Of a stretch of DNA of 64,000 nt, positions 45,965 through 58,300 are shown one piece after another (positions within the stretch are counted from its first letter, which is position 1; each line of letters starts with the position of its first letter). Source of the DNA: Paramacrobiotus metropolitanus (taxonomy: Eukaryota > Tardigrada > Eutardigrada > Parachela > Macrobiotidae). A program made the translations under genes and the position numbers. The notes beneath the pieces were generated by a model. That model was not told where the DNA came from. It worked only from the letters and a program-made list of their open reading frames with translations, and ran no database searches. Location: assembly GCF_019649055.1 (NCBI RefSeq), contig NW_026570361.1:124001-188000 (forward strand). Direction: 5' to 3'.

Positions 45965-47046
45965 GACGAAGCAATCGCTGTTCGCTATATGGCAAAAACT
46001 CTGATTAATAGACGATACACGTATTCTCGTATAGCAATTGACGCAAGCTTTGAACAGAATACAAATTCAAAGACGCTGCATTGCTCTGTTTAAGTATAAG
46101 TACTAAGCTACCGTGGCATTCGCAGCGTGCGATTCCTTTCTTCGCAGCAACACGTACTTGTTCGTGCCATTGTTTTTGAGTATCCGTTCTAATTCCTGTC
46201 ATTTGACTCCCAAATAGTGATTACGACTGCACTTTCGAGATAACTACTTGAGCGAATGGTATTTGCGTTCGTAGAAATGGTTCCGATCGTTATGCGTATT
46301 TCGGGTTGTTCAGCTTTTATCAGCAATTTTTCTGCAGTCTACCGTTGTCGGTTTGAAGTGTGTTTTTCGAGAAAATACGATAAGCGCGTGGTAGAGCCAC
46401 TTCAGTTTTCCCGATCTTTGGCGGTGCCATCAGCTTATTATGCGGCAACGCTTTACTGGCTTTCGGGAGATGCCCTTATCGTCTGTGAATTTTGAAATAT
46501 ATCTTCTGATAGATCAAGTGCCGCTGTCAGATAGTTTCAGTGTTTCAATTTTGGATAAGAAACCTGAATTTTCAACTTTTAAGGTGCTTGCCGCGCTGGC
46601 AGATTATACTAAAATGTGTATGTGGATGGTTTGTTTTGAAGTCTAGGAGAAAACATTAAAGTTTTATATTAGTTTAAAATAATTTAATTTTTCTGTGGCT
46701 GGCACAACTGCGCCTAAAAACAATTCATGCATCATAATGAGAGGGGAAATTCAAACTTAATTCTCGTCCCGGTTAGACGGTTCCTGATTCAGGTGGATCC
46801 GATGAGCGCGCCGCCGCGCGTACTCAGCGAATATACTGCATTTTGCTCTAACGAATTAACGGTACAAAAATAGGTAAAAATGACGTAAAACGCAATTTAG
46901 AACCTTTAACAAACACTTGATAAAAACAATAGAAGTTATTTAATCCGCGGTGCAACACCACAGGTATGACAAGAATCGAAAATCGATCGGCAAATTATAA
47001 CATTTTTTTCGGGCCATTACCAGTACGAATTAAGAACGCGTCACTT
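45965..47046. other. Intergenic stretch between secreted-protein genes
   Basis: Nothing can be supported here beyond short open frames without signal peptides or splice partners. Confidence 0.3.
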
Positions 47047-47427
47047 CTATGGTGTCAAAGGCTCTCCGGCTAAAGTCTTGGCCAAGTTGCAGGGGTGGTT
47101 CTTCACGCGTTCAAGTTGGCGTTTGGCGTTGATGTGGGCGGATTGCCAACCAAACCACACGGATTCGCTACGGGGTAGTGGATACGTCTGTGGTCTGTTA
47201 TCGCTGTCGCACCAGTATGTATCTGACCTGACAGTTTCACAACAGCAAGTCGGGATGCCGGCTTTGCAGTGCGCGTCCGCTGGCATCACCCACTAAGCAT
47301 AAATAAAAAGCGACAATTTACAAACGGCGGTTCGGCCGCATGTGATGCAGTAACTAACAAAACTTACCATCAGGGAAAGGAACAGGAAAAGACCAAAGCT
47401 CAGGAACATCGTAATTTTCGCATGCAT
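47047..47427 (-). CDS. Small secreted cysteine-rich protein B, 101 residues
   Basis: Exon 1 (47427-47368, 60 bases) gives a signal peptide (MHAKITMFLSFGLFLFLSLM). Exon 2 (47292-47047) follows a 75-base GT-AG intron in phase 0. The mature chain starts WVMPADAHCKAGIPTCC and continues with a third adjacent Cys, then TYWCDSDN and NHPCN, six cysteines in all. It aligns with protein A over MPA, IPxCC, CDS and HPCN, so the two are clearly paralogues about 1.4 kb apart on the same strand. The positively charged C-terminal third (INAKRQLERVKN) is longer than in A. The function is unknown. Confidence 0.75.
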
Positions 47428-49339
47428 CACGAAGCAAACAAGTAATGACAATGGTACTGATTCGTTATGTTCGTGTTCATGCACAATCCTTTTTGACCAC
47501 GACCTAAATCACAAGAACAGCTCAGCTTTTGTTTGTTGAGGCAGCCGAAGGTTCGCTTCGTGTCTGCACTGGAACATGCAATCTTGCTGATAAGCAATTT
47601 TGTTTCTGCTAACGTTTCTTAGTATGCTGTGCGATTTCTTAAACAGGTTAAGTCATATTTTCTCCGGTGTGGGTCTTGGATAGTAGTTCTAATTTTATTT
47701 TCCAGAAACCTACTCCAAAAACAGCAGCGCGTTACCGGAAATGATCTCAATCATTATGAGTGTTTCTTGGTTTTGGGTTTGGACCTACAACTTTTCTTCA
47801 GTCTGTCGGCGCCGGTTTAAAGTAGTTTTCCAAAAATATGAAGAACGCTCCACTTCAGTTATCGTGATTTGTACGCAAAAGCATCATAAGCTTGCCTTAT
47901 GTTACCGCTCGACGACTTTCTGGAAAATGTTTTTTCTTCAAAACCAAGTTTTGAAGCATAATGGTGTTTTTAATTGGATAACAGAGACTTTTGATTTGAA
48001 AACCGAGAGCTGGTTCAGGCACTCGATAGCTGCTTTCAGGTTGTTTTATGGTAAGTCTCCTGATCAAGCGGATACTGGAAAATAAGAAATAAATGATAAA
48101 AGCCTGCTCGTGATAATCCAGATTGTAAGGCTAGTGGAAATATTTTAATTTTTTGTTGCACATACATCTGCGCCTTTGCAAGTACCCGGTAACATTCATT
48201 GTGAAATCTTCCACTAAGAACCTGCAATAACGAAACACAAAATATCTAACATAAAGCGTGTAACACGAAACTAAAGAATGAAAAACGAAACATCAAGCAA
48301 AACAAGGCAAGACACTACTCCCCCAGATTTCCTGTGGCAGGGCACATCTTGCTTTGTGCCGTATGATTAATTCAAAAGTTAACACTGAAAAGATGTCACA
48401 AAAGCAGATATTGGCGATGTTAAAAAAATATTAAAAAACGTAGTAAATTATGTAAAACATATATAAAACATTATGCGTTTGGCTGCATTTTTACGCACCC
48501 TATGGTAGTTACTTGAAATCAACATACTATTACAGACGTTATTACAATGACAACGCTAACTTTTACGTTTATAATGATACGTTTACAATGATAACCCTGA
48601 AAAAATAAGCATGCAGCACGGTAAACAACTGAAAACAACAGACTATGACATTTTTTGTGTTTCAAGCCTCGTTTCGTAAGTTTCATGCTTTATGTTTACA
48701 CATTTAATTTTCTCGTGCTTATTTTGTTACATTGCCTAGATCTTCGCTTCTTGTTCCATGTTTTCGTATACATAGTATAAAATAAACCAATAATTCGAGC
48801 AGTAAATAGACATGCGTCGTATGTCTTGTTGCCGCACATAATTAATACCTGATAAGATTCGAATCGACTGAAGTGGTTAAGTACACTGTACATACCTAGA
48901 AGGCGCTCTTTGCGTTTCGTCAAAACGCACTTGAAACCGGGACCGACAGGCGCCGAAAAACGTTAATGTCAGCGATAAAAAACAAAGTCACAAGAATTAC
49001 CACAGTTTCTGGGACCGCGCATGGTACCAGCTAAAGTGGTTATCCGAAAACAGGACCGTCATTACCGTTTGAGCATCCAGAAGTGAAAAGCGCGTGAATT
49101 TCTACGCTTGGAAAAGCACATGACCGCATACCCGAAAACGGTTGCAAAACCACATCCTGGCAGTTTCTCAGTTTTCATCATAAGTACTGCAAAAACTGAA
49201 TCAGCAATAGAGTCGTGCAGTTCGATATTGGCAAAACTATTTAAACGGAACAAACGTTTTACATTTCACATCGTTGTTCTGTGAACGGTATCACAAAATC
49301 AAAAGCTGCACTTTGTTTTCTCAATCGCTGACTTACATC
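47428..49339. other. Gene-poor AT-rich stretch
   Basis: Nearly 1.9 kb in which I see no credible gene, inverted repeat or target duplication. Confidence 0.3.
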
Positions 49340-49662
49340 ATGAACCTGAAAACCGCGTTTGTCGTGACCTTTGGTTTATTGGTGTGCTGTACGGTAAGTC
49401 GGCGGTAATCTGACAATCTTAAGAACGATAAAGTTAGGACATAGACGTTGTGTGTGTATTGTAGTGGATGCCTCAAGTGTGTGGTCGTCCAGCGGAATCC
49501 TGGGTAAAATGGCCACCCAGGCCTGACTGCTGTTGGGGCTGGTATTATAAGTGCGACCCACCGACGCTGACGGATCTCCGGTGGAAACCAGCGCTAATCG
49601 ATCCGGTACATTCGAAAATGTCCGATCACTGCTGCTATAATAAAACCGCCACGTGTTTTTAA
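49340..49662 (+). CDS. Small secreted cysteine-rich protein C, 83 residues
   Basis: Exon 1 (49340-49393, 54 bases) gives a signal peptide (MNLKTAFVVTFGLLVCCT) similar to that of protein A. The intron is 71 bases, phase 0. Exon 2 (49465-49662) starts WMPQVCG, like WVMPA in protein B. The mature part is rich in Trp, Pro and Cys: DCCWGWYYKCDPP and a C-terminal DHCCYNKTATCF, with seven cysteines. It has more cysteines than A or B but keeps the exon plan and the CC...YxCD core. It is on the opposite strand to A and B. The role is unknown; a structural or defence peptide is possible. Confidence 0.75.
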
Positions 49663-50042
49663 CACGACCCTACTCCGTGGTTAGTCCTGATTTCCCGAAG
49701 CAAGAAACTTTCAACACTTTGTAGAATGTCCAGCTGTTTATTACCTTTACGTATCGCCTGCTTATCACATTTTAAACGGTTTGCTAAATTGTCCACTGCT
49801 TATCACCCCTGGCCATCTGCTGTACGCGATTCCTGGAATTTTCTTCAGATTAATTTAATTTCGACGGCGGCTGGAAATATTTCCTTTGCTTAAGTGTGCT
49901 TGCTTGCGTGCTATTTCACCCATGCTATGCAGTTCTCGTTAAGCTGATAAATCTGCACTACCATATCCTTAAACAGCTGTGCAGGGCACGATTTTAAACT
50001 TTAGTCCTGAACGTTGGTGCGTCATTTTCAATAAATGTTTGA

Positions 50043-50747
50043 TTTTAAGTTTTGTAGATCTTTCCGTAAACGCTGATCCTGAAAGCCCATTAATCAAGCT
50101 TTTTAAAATTAGAACTGTCGGGTGTGGGCCCGCGCTCAAGCTCGGACTTGGACTCGGACTTGGACTACTAAAACTTGGACTTGGACTTCACTTGGACTTC
50201 ACTTGGACTCTAAAACTCGGACTTCACTTGGACTCTAAAACTCGGACTTTATGACCTAGACTTGGATGTAGGCGTTTCTCATGTCTTCTTACGTTTCTTC
50301 ATGTTTTCTCAGGTTTCTTAGGTTTTTTAGGTTTCTTTGGTTTTCTTAGGCTTGCTGGGTGTTCTTAGGTTTCTGAGGTTACTAACATTTCTTAGGTTTC
50401 TTAGAACATGGAGAAACGTAAGAAGACATGAGAAACATAAGAAACGCCTAATTCCTAGTCCAAGTCATAAAGTCCAAGTTTTAGAGTCCAAGTAAGGTCC
50501 GAGTTTTAGAGTCCAAGTGAAGTCCGAGTTGTAGAGCCCAAGTGAAGTCCGAGTTTTATAGTCCAAGTGAAGTCCAAGTTTTAGAGTCCAAGTGAAGTCC
50601 AAGTCCAAGTTTTAGTAGTCCAAGTCCGAGTCCAAGTCCGAGTTTGAGCATGGGCCTCGGGTGTGACAAGTGTACTTCTGTAACAATCAGTACATCGGTA
50701 CCTACAACTGTCCGGACGGGAAAGTCGTAGTTGCGCTGCCCACCTAG
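50043..50747 (+). pseudogene. Possible fourth cysteine-rich secreted-protein exon, split by a foldback element
   Basis: A stretch after an acceptor-like GTTTTGTAG (50050-50058) reads SVNADPESPLIKLFKIRTVG up to the element at 50127. After the element, another frame reads CNNQYIGTYNCPDGKVVVA to a stop at 50747, which resembles the CC...YxCD core of proteins A-C. A one-base frame slip would be needed to join the two. No signal-peptide exon was found. This is an inference from weak similarity. Confidence 0.3.
50127..50656. mobile_element. Mutator-like foldback MITE (530 bp) with 9-bp target duplication
   Basis: TCGGGTGTG is duplicated at 50118-50126 and 50657-50665. The ends GGCCCGCGCTCAAGCTCGGA and the complement of GAGCATGGGCC pair. 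The arms are built from CACTTGGACTCTAAAACTCG-type repeats and pair over most of their length, about 130 bases on the left and 200 on the right. The centre is rich in TTCTTAGGTTT and complement. Nine-base duplications are characteristic of Mutator-like elements. Confidence 0.85.
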
Positions 50748-52619
50748 AACAAAGTCGGTAGATGCAAATTATTATCTCTGTCGGGATGATGATAACAGCG
50801 AGTTTAAGGAAATACGTACTGTATTTTGGTCTGGAACACGATGAATCAGGAGTCCCTAAGCAACTGAGCTGAATACTCATAACTTCCGGTCGTAGATGAG
50901 ATGATGTGAGGGTCGGTCGTAGATGTGAGGGTCGAATGAAATAAAAGCATTCCGTGTTTACCACGCTGTAATCCGTATTTAATTATGAACGTCGATAACA
51001 CAGAACATGCTTCATCTCACCAACACACAATCACATGCACAACACTAGGAAAGTCAAAAGCAAGTAGGCTTAAGATCAGAAATCGTAAGACTGTGTACCG
51101 ATGTTAGAAATAACAGGAGAGTTTATAGACTGGCCGCTGAGCATAAAATACATCGCTAAGCCATAACAAGTAACGAATCACAGAACGGATTGAGAGATAA
51201 CTTCCGGTGTACTTGCAGGTAAAGGCAAACAGTCAGTGGATGTACGGTGGATCCGATGTGTATACTCCTCCACACATGTCAAAAGTGAGATCAGTATTTG
51301 GGGTTGATGATAGATTATATTCAAGGCTTACAAACTGTGCGACAGCAGGAAGTTTTTGGAACTGCTGGTTTCTAGAAACTCTTTGGGTATATTTGGATCA
51401 ATTGGATGTATTTTCAATGCATGCTGTGCATTATTTCAGAAGAGCTCTGTCCTGGGACCTAGTTTACCATAAAGGTATCGTCGTAATCAGATCATTGTAA
51501 TCACCATATGTACACTTATAATCACGAGAAAAACCATCTCTCTTTATTACGTAAAAAGATAGACCGTGATGGCGGTTAACCGTGATCGGCGCTTTCGGCG
51601 GCTGCCGAAAGCGCCGACAGTCCCTAAAACCTGAAATAAATTGAATAACTATAAACATAACTATATTAACTTGATTACCTTGAATTAACTATTCATTAGG
51701 ATTTTAGGACGATGATAGGCGAAGGTCATATAGAGGTGCATAAGGAACTAGTACACTTGCAAATACAACAATCATAGAATAAAAATACGAAGATCCTGGT
51801 GCCTGCGGACTTCAAAATTCAAGATTATACTATTTCTGTGACTACCTGATAATAGCATAATACTGTAAATTTCGTACAGGTTATCCCGATTATCTCGATA
51901 TTATCATAAGTGCAGACTACCCGTAGGTATGTTAATATTGCCGGTATGGTAACGAGTATTGCCGGTATGTTAATTTCATAGATAATTAAAACACTAATGG
52001 GCCAGGTCAGTTGCATTTGGGCAACCATTGCGCGTCGGGTAACGCAGAAACGCGTAAAATCTGTCCATGACTCAACCAAAAAATTGTCGTCCAATCTTAA
52101 GTCGAGTACGCTTCCGTGGCAAGAAAGAAATTGAACAACTGAAAAATTGAAGTGGAACCGAAAATTTTACTTTTGATGCTTTAATGTGGTAATACGTCAA
52201 AATAGTTGAAACTGAGTTTACGATTGTGAATCTGGGTCGCTGGATGCACTTTTGGTTCAAACAAACAAAATTTTGTTCATCTGTGCAGGAGAGTACGAGT
52301 TACTCGTAGTTTGGGTAACGGTTGCGCTTCGATTACAACGGTTACACGCACGGGTAAGCTGAATTGAGTGAAAACCCATCCCAGAATTCTGGTTTACCAA
52401 TCAAATCGTTTACCTGCTTACGCGCCCTGACGTCATGATTTTTTACCCGACTGCCTCTTGCGCGTCGCGTAAGCCCAATGTCAGTCAAGACTGGATGCGG
52501 CAGATTGCTGATGGTCGGTGCTCCCTTACCTGCAGAATAACAGTAAGTATAGTCAACCACAAACAAAACAGCAAGATACAACTCAAGATTATTCCGGAAT
52601 GCTACAGTTTTCAGTTGAT
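50666..52619. other. Intergenic stretch
   Basis: There are many open frames below 100 codons and none looks real. A frame at 51219-51500 after a possible acceptor has no recognisable relatives. Confidence 0.25.
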
Positions 52620-52978
52620 TGGGCGCTCACCATACCCGATAACATCCTCGGTGATTTCGGCTTGTTGCTTTATCTGCTCAACGAGGTGGCCGGACGGAAT
52701 ACCATGGGGCCAGCTTCATCATCCCGCAGCGCGGCCACCTCCAAACTGTTCCGAATTATCGGAGCCGCGAATGGATGGTGGAAGAGATGATCGGGAGTGA
52801 ATCCACTGGGCGCTGATTGTCTGAGCATCGAAGTCAACCAGGAACTTGTGATCCTCGATGTCCTGACGTACCCCAGTCACCACTGACCGTCGTCACGCTG
52901 CACTAGCACCGTGTTCCCGTAGTTGATTTCTCGTGCACCGGAAAACAACTGGCGAAGTTAACGCGGCGTTGCATTCAT
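52620..52978 (-). pseudogene. Fragment of a Tudor-like/F-box family gene (member 6)
   Basis: The reverse strand from 52978 starts MNATPR, hits a TAA, then continues LRQLFSGAREINYGNTVLVQ and RDDGQW with a TGA in place of the second Trp codon. A frame slip follows, then DFDAQTISAQWIHS. Similarity fades at about 52620 and no exon 2-4 sequence is seen downstream. This is a 5' relic only, with several independent lesions, and is the oldest-looking copy in the window. Confidence 0.85.
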
Positions 52979-54645
52979 AACAGTTTCTGCGTTCGGAGTA
53001 AACGGAGAAAAATACTGTTGCTTAACAGCGTTCAACAGTGCTATTAACTGTAACAAAGACAAAGTAAATGGCGTTTCTGAAGACAAAACAACCGAGGCAC
53101 ATAACGTTTCCTATGCATTTTGGTCGCACGGGTGTGGCTTTTATAGGAAAAACAATCGAATAAATATTGCAAGGCTAATTCTGCAGAGTGCGGAGTAAAG
53201 GTATGTTATTGCAGTTTCCGGCTGACCATAGGGACTCTTAGGGTGTTCAGCATGCTGCCGGTATAGATTTATTCATTCAGGTCAGCTTAAAATGCAACGG
53301 CAACGTACTTGTTACCATCGTGCCTTTCGCCTGCACACCGGAAAGCGCAATAATATAACGCTTGTATCGATATGTATGCTAGGGTGGCCAGTGGCCTGGG
53401 AGTGCACCAGACAAAGCACCCAGAAATTCATGATTTCGGAGCTCACTGTGTGCCGCACTGTACAGATCTGTACAGCACGGACTAACGCAGCAGCACCTAA
53501 CCCAGAAATCGATGCCTTCTTAAATATTCCTGCTTGAAAGTTACATTTTGAGGAAGTGAGCGCCAACAATGAATGTGCTCATCTTTCTTATTTCTCCCAA
53601 AGCGTCATTAGGGAAACCAATGCCCACTGACCTTTAATGTGTACCAATTGTAAGTACAACTTGAGTGTTAAGAAAAACGAATTTTTCTGCAAAAACATTT
53701 CTGCAGTGCTATCGTGCTCGGGGATTGTACCCATAACACACATCGCGTTTCCCCGTTGCATTTGGATAGATAACCGCAGTCTAAGAAACTCTTTCGCAGG
53801 TTTCTGGCCTGTGGCGGTGGCGATATCGTTCCCAACCTACCGGAAACCAATTCAACTGCGTTGGCAATTTATAAGAATAGCTTTCTTACATTGTTAGTCG
53901 TTTCTATTTATTTGGGGAATCTGGGGGTACGGTAGTACGAGATGTCTCTTATTGGGCTCACTCGAAATAAGTACTGTGAGTTCCCAATTAACCGCCCGTT
54001 TTATGCGTTGGCTCATTTGTCATCGAAGCAGCCGCCACCCGCGCATGGTCTAGAGGAATTCACTGTCCTGTAGCATCGAGCAAATACAGTATTGAAATAT
54101 TGTTTACAATCCGGTCACGGTATTATTTCCCACGTTATGAACTTATGACTAGCCTTATTTAGTTATGATCAGCTATATTTCCTGTGAAAATTAATATTTG
54201 GTCATGCACGAAATACAATCGCCCGATTATCCACCTAACACCGGTAAAATAAAATACACTGTACGAGTAGTTTAAGGTTTGTGCAGGTGAATCTTTTGCA
54301 TATTGAAGATGATTTGGTTTTTGCTTCAACGGTGACCGCTTTCCTCGAATTGCTTTGGAGCAGTGTTGTTTCGGTATCTAGTTAATGTTGACCGCTTTTA
54401 GCCCGCCTAGCGCATTTGCAAACTGGAGACTACGAGTCATTCGAAAAGCCCGTTTTTTTCCCCATAATTATGCGCACGTTATTAACAAAAAGAGAACAAA
54501 CGGATGCAGACACGCATCAAAAGCTGGTACCCAATTCATTCACCAATCTAAACAGCAGTAAGCATTTCCGGAACTAACTATCCAAGGAGAAATAATTATC
54601 CTCAAAATCTGGAAGCGTTTATACAGGTTAGTGTACATAGTATTG
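52979..54645. other. Intergenic stretch
   Basis: No gene or element is supported. A frame at 53637 (CTNCKYNLSVKKNEFFC) looks slightly like part of the protein at 7693-8163 but is too short to call. Confidence 0.3.
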
Positions 54646-55398
54646 TCATTGGTCTTTATAACACCCATCCAATGCTATCAAGGCCACATGACTCAAAGCG
54701 GAAACGTCCAACTGGCGGAGGTCCATCGTGTCCCAGTGTTGTTGAGTGTTAACCGGGCGAAAAAGGTCGAACCTAAAAAGATTTCATTCATTAATGCGTG
54801 TTGGACAAAGGGCATACACAAATGTCTAATGCTTAATATTCTCCGCTAGGCTACACATGAACTGCGACGTGATTAAAGAACTGCTTCCATAATCCGTTCC
54901 GTATAACAAAAGATCCATTTGGATAACTAAAAGCAAGTCAAAAAAAGGTACGTCTACCCATAGACTCGAATAACTAGCGTAGGTGCGTAGTTACAGAAAT
55001 AGTTCCATAAAAGCCACAAAAACTCCTGGCTATGCACTGCCGCATTTCGGTGTTAGATACTTCCACGGTATCTGCTTGGTGCATAAAACAGCCACCTTCG
55101 GCGACTGCTGATGTAGAATTTAGACCATGCTCATGGAAATGCTCAATTGGAGATGCCCAGGGGCAATAAACTCCTTGGTGAGAGATCCGTGTTTTCAGCC
55201 CTTTAGATTTATCTATTTTTTTGAGAGGATGTTCGACCTTACTCGTGACAATATTAAATGACGCTACTCACTCACACTTTAAAAACCTTTCGAATACTGG
55301 CCCATCCATGAGGATAAGGCAACGTCCGCACCCAACGGCTGTGCATGTCTGCAACCTTTGCATATATCCGCTGACTAATAAGCGCACAGTTGTCATTT

Positions 55399-58300
55399 TT
55401 TTTATTTTTGAAATTTCATATTTTTGTAATTTGTTGCACTACCATTGAAAAGTAAATCTTGTGAGTGAAGTATCATGTCATTATGTCTTTCGTTTGTGAT
55501 CTGTGTGGAAAAGTGTGTGCGACTAAGCACGGATTGAGCAGACATCGGGCCTCTGATATTTGTCGTACTGCTCAAGCGAAGAATCTCCGTCAAGCACCAC
55601 AACTTCCTGGATCATCCGCTCCTACAGTAGTTTTGGAGACCATCGAAACCCGTATATTTGCAGCTCGGAAAAAGCACCCCATTCTTCGTCACATTCCAGC
55701 AGGAGCCAGGCGCGCCTGCGCAGAATCCTACACGGCTGCAGTCAATGACGTGTGCAGTAAGAATGACGAAGAGTCTTGGGCCAAATTGTTGCTGTTTCCA
55801 CTAGACAACCTCCACGCTCCCCCTGCCAAAGCTGGACGAGGACCTTCCCTAGCTGCGTCGGTGAAGGCGAATTTGCGCGGCACATCTGCAGATTCTCCTC
55901 TCCCTAACACTGTCCGTAATAAGACCAGCAAGAAGAAGACTACTGATGAAACCTTACGCAAACTGGTGAATGCCAAACTGCAGGATGGTGACATCAGCGG
56001 TGCTGTTAAAGTTCTGACGTCTGAAGATACGGTTGCTGCGCTGACGGGAGACGTTATTAAGGCGTTACGTGATAAACATCCAGATCCACCAGCGGATCTG
56101 GATACAACGGTCTGTGACGTTCAACCTGTTGCTCACAATGTGTCTCCGAATGAGATTCTTGTCGCTGTTAAATCTTTTCCTGCAGGCTCATCAGCTGGAC
56201 CTGATGGTCTTCGACCGCAGCATTTGAAGGAGATGGTGAGTGTGCCTGGAGAAACAGGGGGGTCCTTACTGTCGGCCCTGTCCAAACTGGCCAACCTAGC
56301 TCTATCCGGAAAGATCCCTGCGGCGGCCAAGAGAGTGTTCTTTGGTGGAATGTTGACGCCTCTATTAAAGAAAAACGGGGGTATTCGTCCCATAGCTTGC
56401 GGTTGCACATTGCGGCGGCTATTTGGAAAAGTTATCAGCCGGCGCGTTCAAGATGAGATGGGAGAACTATTTCGTCCCGTGCAGCTCGGTTATGGTACTC
56501 GTGGAGGTGCAGAAGCGGCCGTACATGCTGCTCGTAAATTTGTACGGGATGACTGTTCTGAAGTACAGGTTGTGTTAAAACTTGACTTTGCTAACGCTTT
56601 TAACACGGTCCGCAGAGATGTGATGTTGAAGAAAGTGGCGGAAGTTCCTCCTCAATATTATGCGTTTATCTCCGCGGCATACAGCACTCCGTCGTCATTG
56701 TTTTGTGGAGATCAAATTATTGCCTCTGCCCATGGTATCCAGCAAGGGGATCCACTTGGCCCGTTACTGTTTTGTTTGATCTCGGCTAATTTGTCCAGAG
56801 AATTACAGTCCGAATTAAACATCTGGTTTTTGGATGACGGCACGTGCGGCGGGGATCCGGATACCGTTTTGGGAGATTTCATGACTATATTGGGAAAAGC
56901 ACGCACACTCGGCTTGCAGTTGAATTTGTCGAAATGCGAGCTGCACGTTTTTGGTGGCACTGAATCCGAGCGGAAAGAAGTCATTGAAAGTTTTCACTCT
57001 ATTTCACCTGAGATTCTGCTGGTTTCGTCGGAGCAGCTGGACCTCCTTGGTGCACCACTTACTGATTTGGCGATTGGGCGAGTGTTAGATGGAAAGATCG
57101 GTCAGATACGACGTCTGACTGATCTGCTCGGTGTGTTGCCAGCGCATCAGTCATTGTTCCTTTTGAAGAACAGCCTTTCGCTGCCGAGATTGTTGTTTAC
57201 TCTTAGGTGCGCCCCGAGTTGGAAGTGTCCAGATAAACTGCGCCTGTTTGACGATACCGTGAGGAGAAAAGCGGAAGAAATTACGAATGTAGAAATGTCC
57301 GACACCGTGTGGCGACAAGCGATTTTACCTGATCGCCTTGGAGGAATCGGCCTTTGTAGGGCGGAGGATGTAGCGTTGCCTGCATATCTATCTTCGTGTT
57401 ATGCTACGGATCCTCTGGTCTGTGAGATTGTCACGGATACTGGTCAAAGCCCTAGAGAAAATGTGGTTAAGGTTTATCAGGAGAAACTTGGAGAAGACCC
57501 ACCGCCTATGCCGAGCCGTCGTTTCCAGCCAGCGTGGACCGGTGTGATGTACGACAAAATGCGCCGTCTCTTAGTGGACAATGCCGACGTTATCGCTAAA
57601 GCTCGCTTGTTGGCCCTGTCTACAAAAGAGTCTTCTGCATGGTTGTCGGCGCTGCCTGTGTCCAGTTTAGGAAACCTTCTTGATGATGTCAGTTTACGAG
57701 TGGCTGTGGCTTTACGCTTAGGTGCTTTTATTTGTAATGAGCACATATGCCGTTGTGGCGAAATGGTTGACAGGTACGGTCATCATGGCCTTTGCTGTAA
57801 GAAAAGTGTAGGACGAATCCGGCGCCACAGCGCGCTCAACAACATAGTTCAGCGGGCGTGTGGATCTGCGAAAATATCCGCCATTTTGGAACCTCCCGGA
57901 CTTGATAAGGAAACTGGAAAACGACCAGTTGGCATGACCCTGTATCCTTGGCAATATGGAAAACCATTAGTATGGGATGTCACTGTAGCTGACACGCTAG
58001 CGGCAACATATATTGGCCAAACTTCTGACCACCCTGGCGCTGCCGCGGAAGCCGCTGAGATTCGAAAACTGGGAAAATATGAGAAGTTGAGGGATCGATA
58101 CATTGTACAGCCTTTTGCTTTCGAAACTATGGGATCCTGTGGACCAAGCACTAGTGGTTTTATCTCGGATCTGGCCAAACGTATTCGGGAGCAGACTGGA
58201 GAAAGCCGTGCGAAGCAGTTTTTGTTGCAGCGTTGCAGTTTAGAAATACAACGGGGCAACGCTGCCTGTGTTCTTGGTACAGTCGAGTGCAGTCGCAATC

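Noticed and set aside
51219-51500. 94-codon frame after an acceptor-like site.
   Set aside because: No donor, no partner exon and no recognisable relatives.
53637-53897. Frame with CTNCKYNLSVKKNEFFC resembling part of the protein at 7693-8163.
   Set aside because: The similarity covers fewer than 20 residues, the rest does not align, and the Cys spacing differs.
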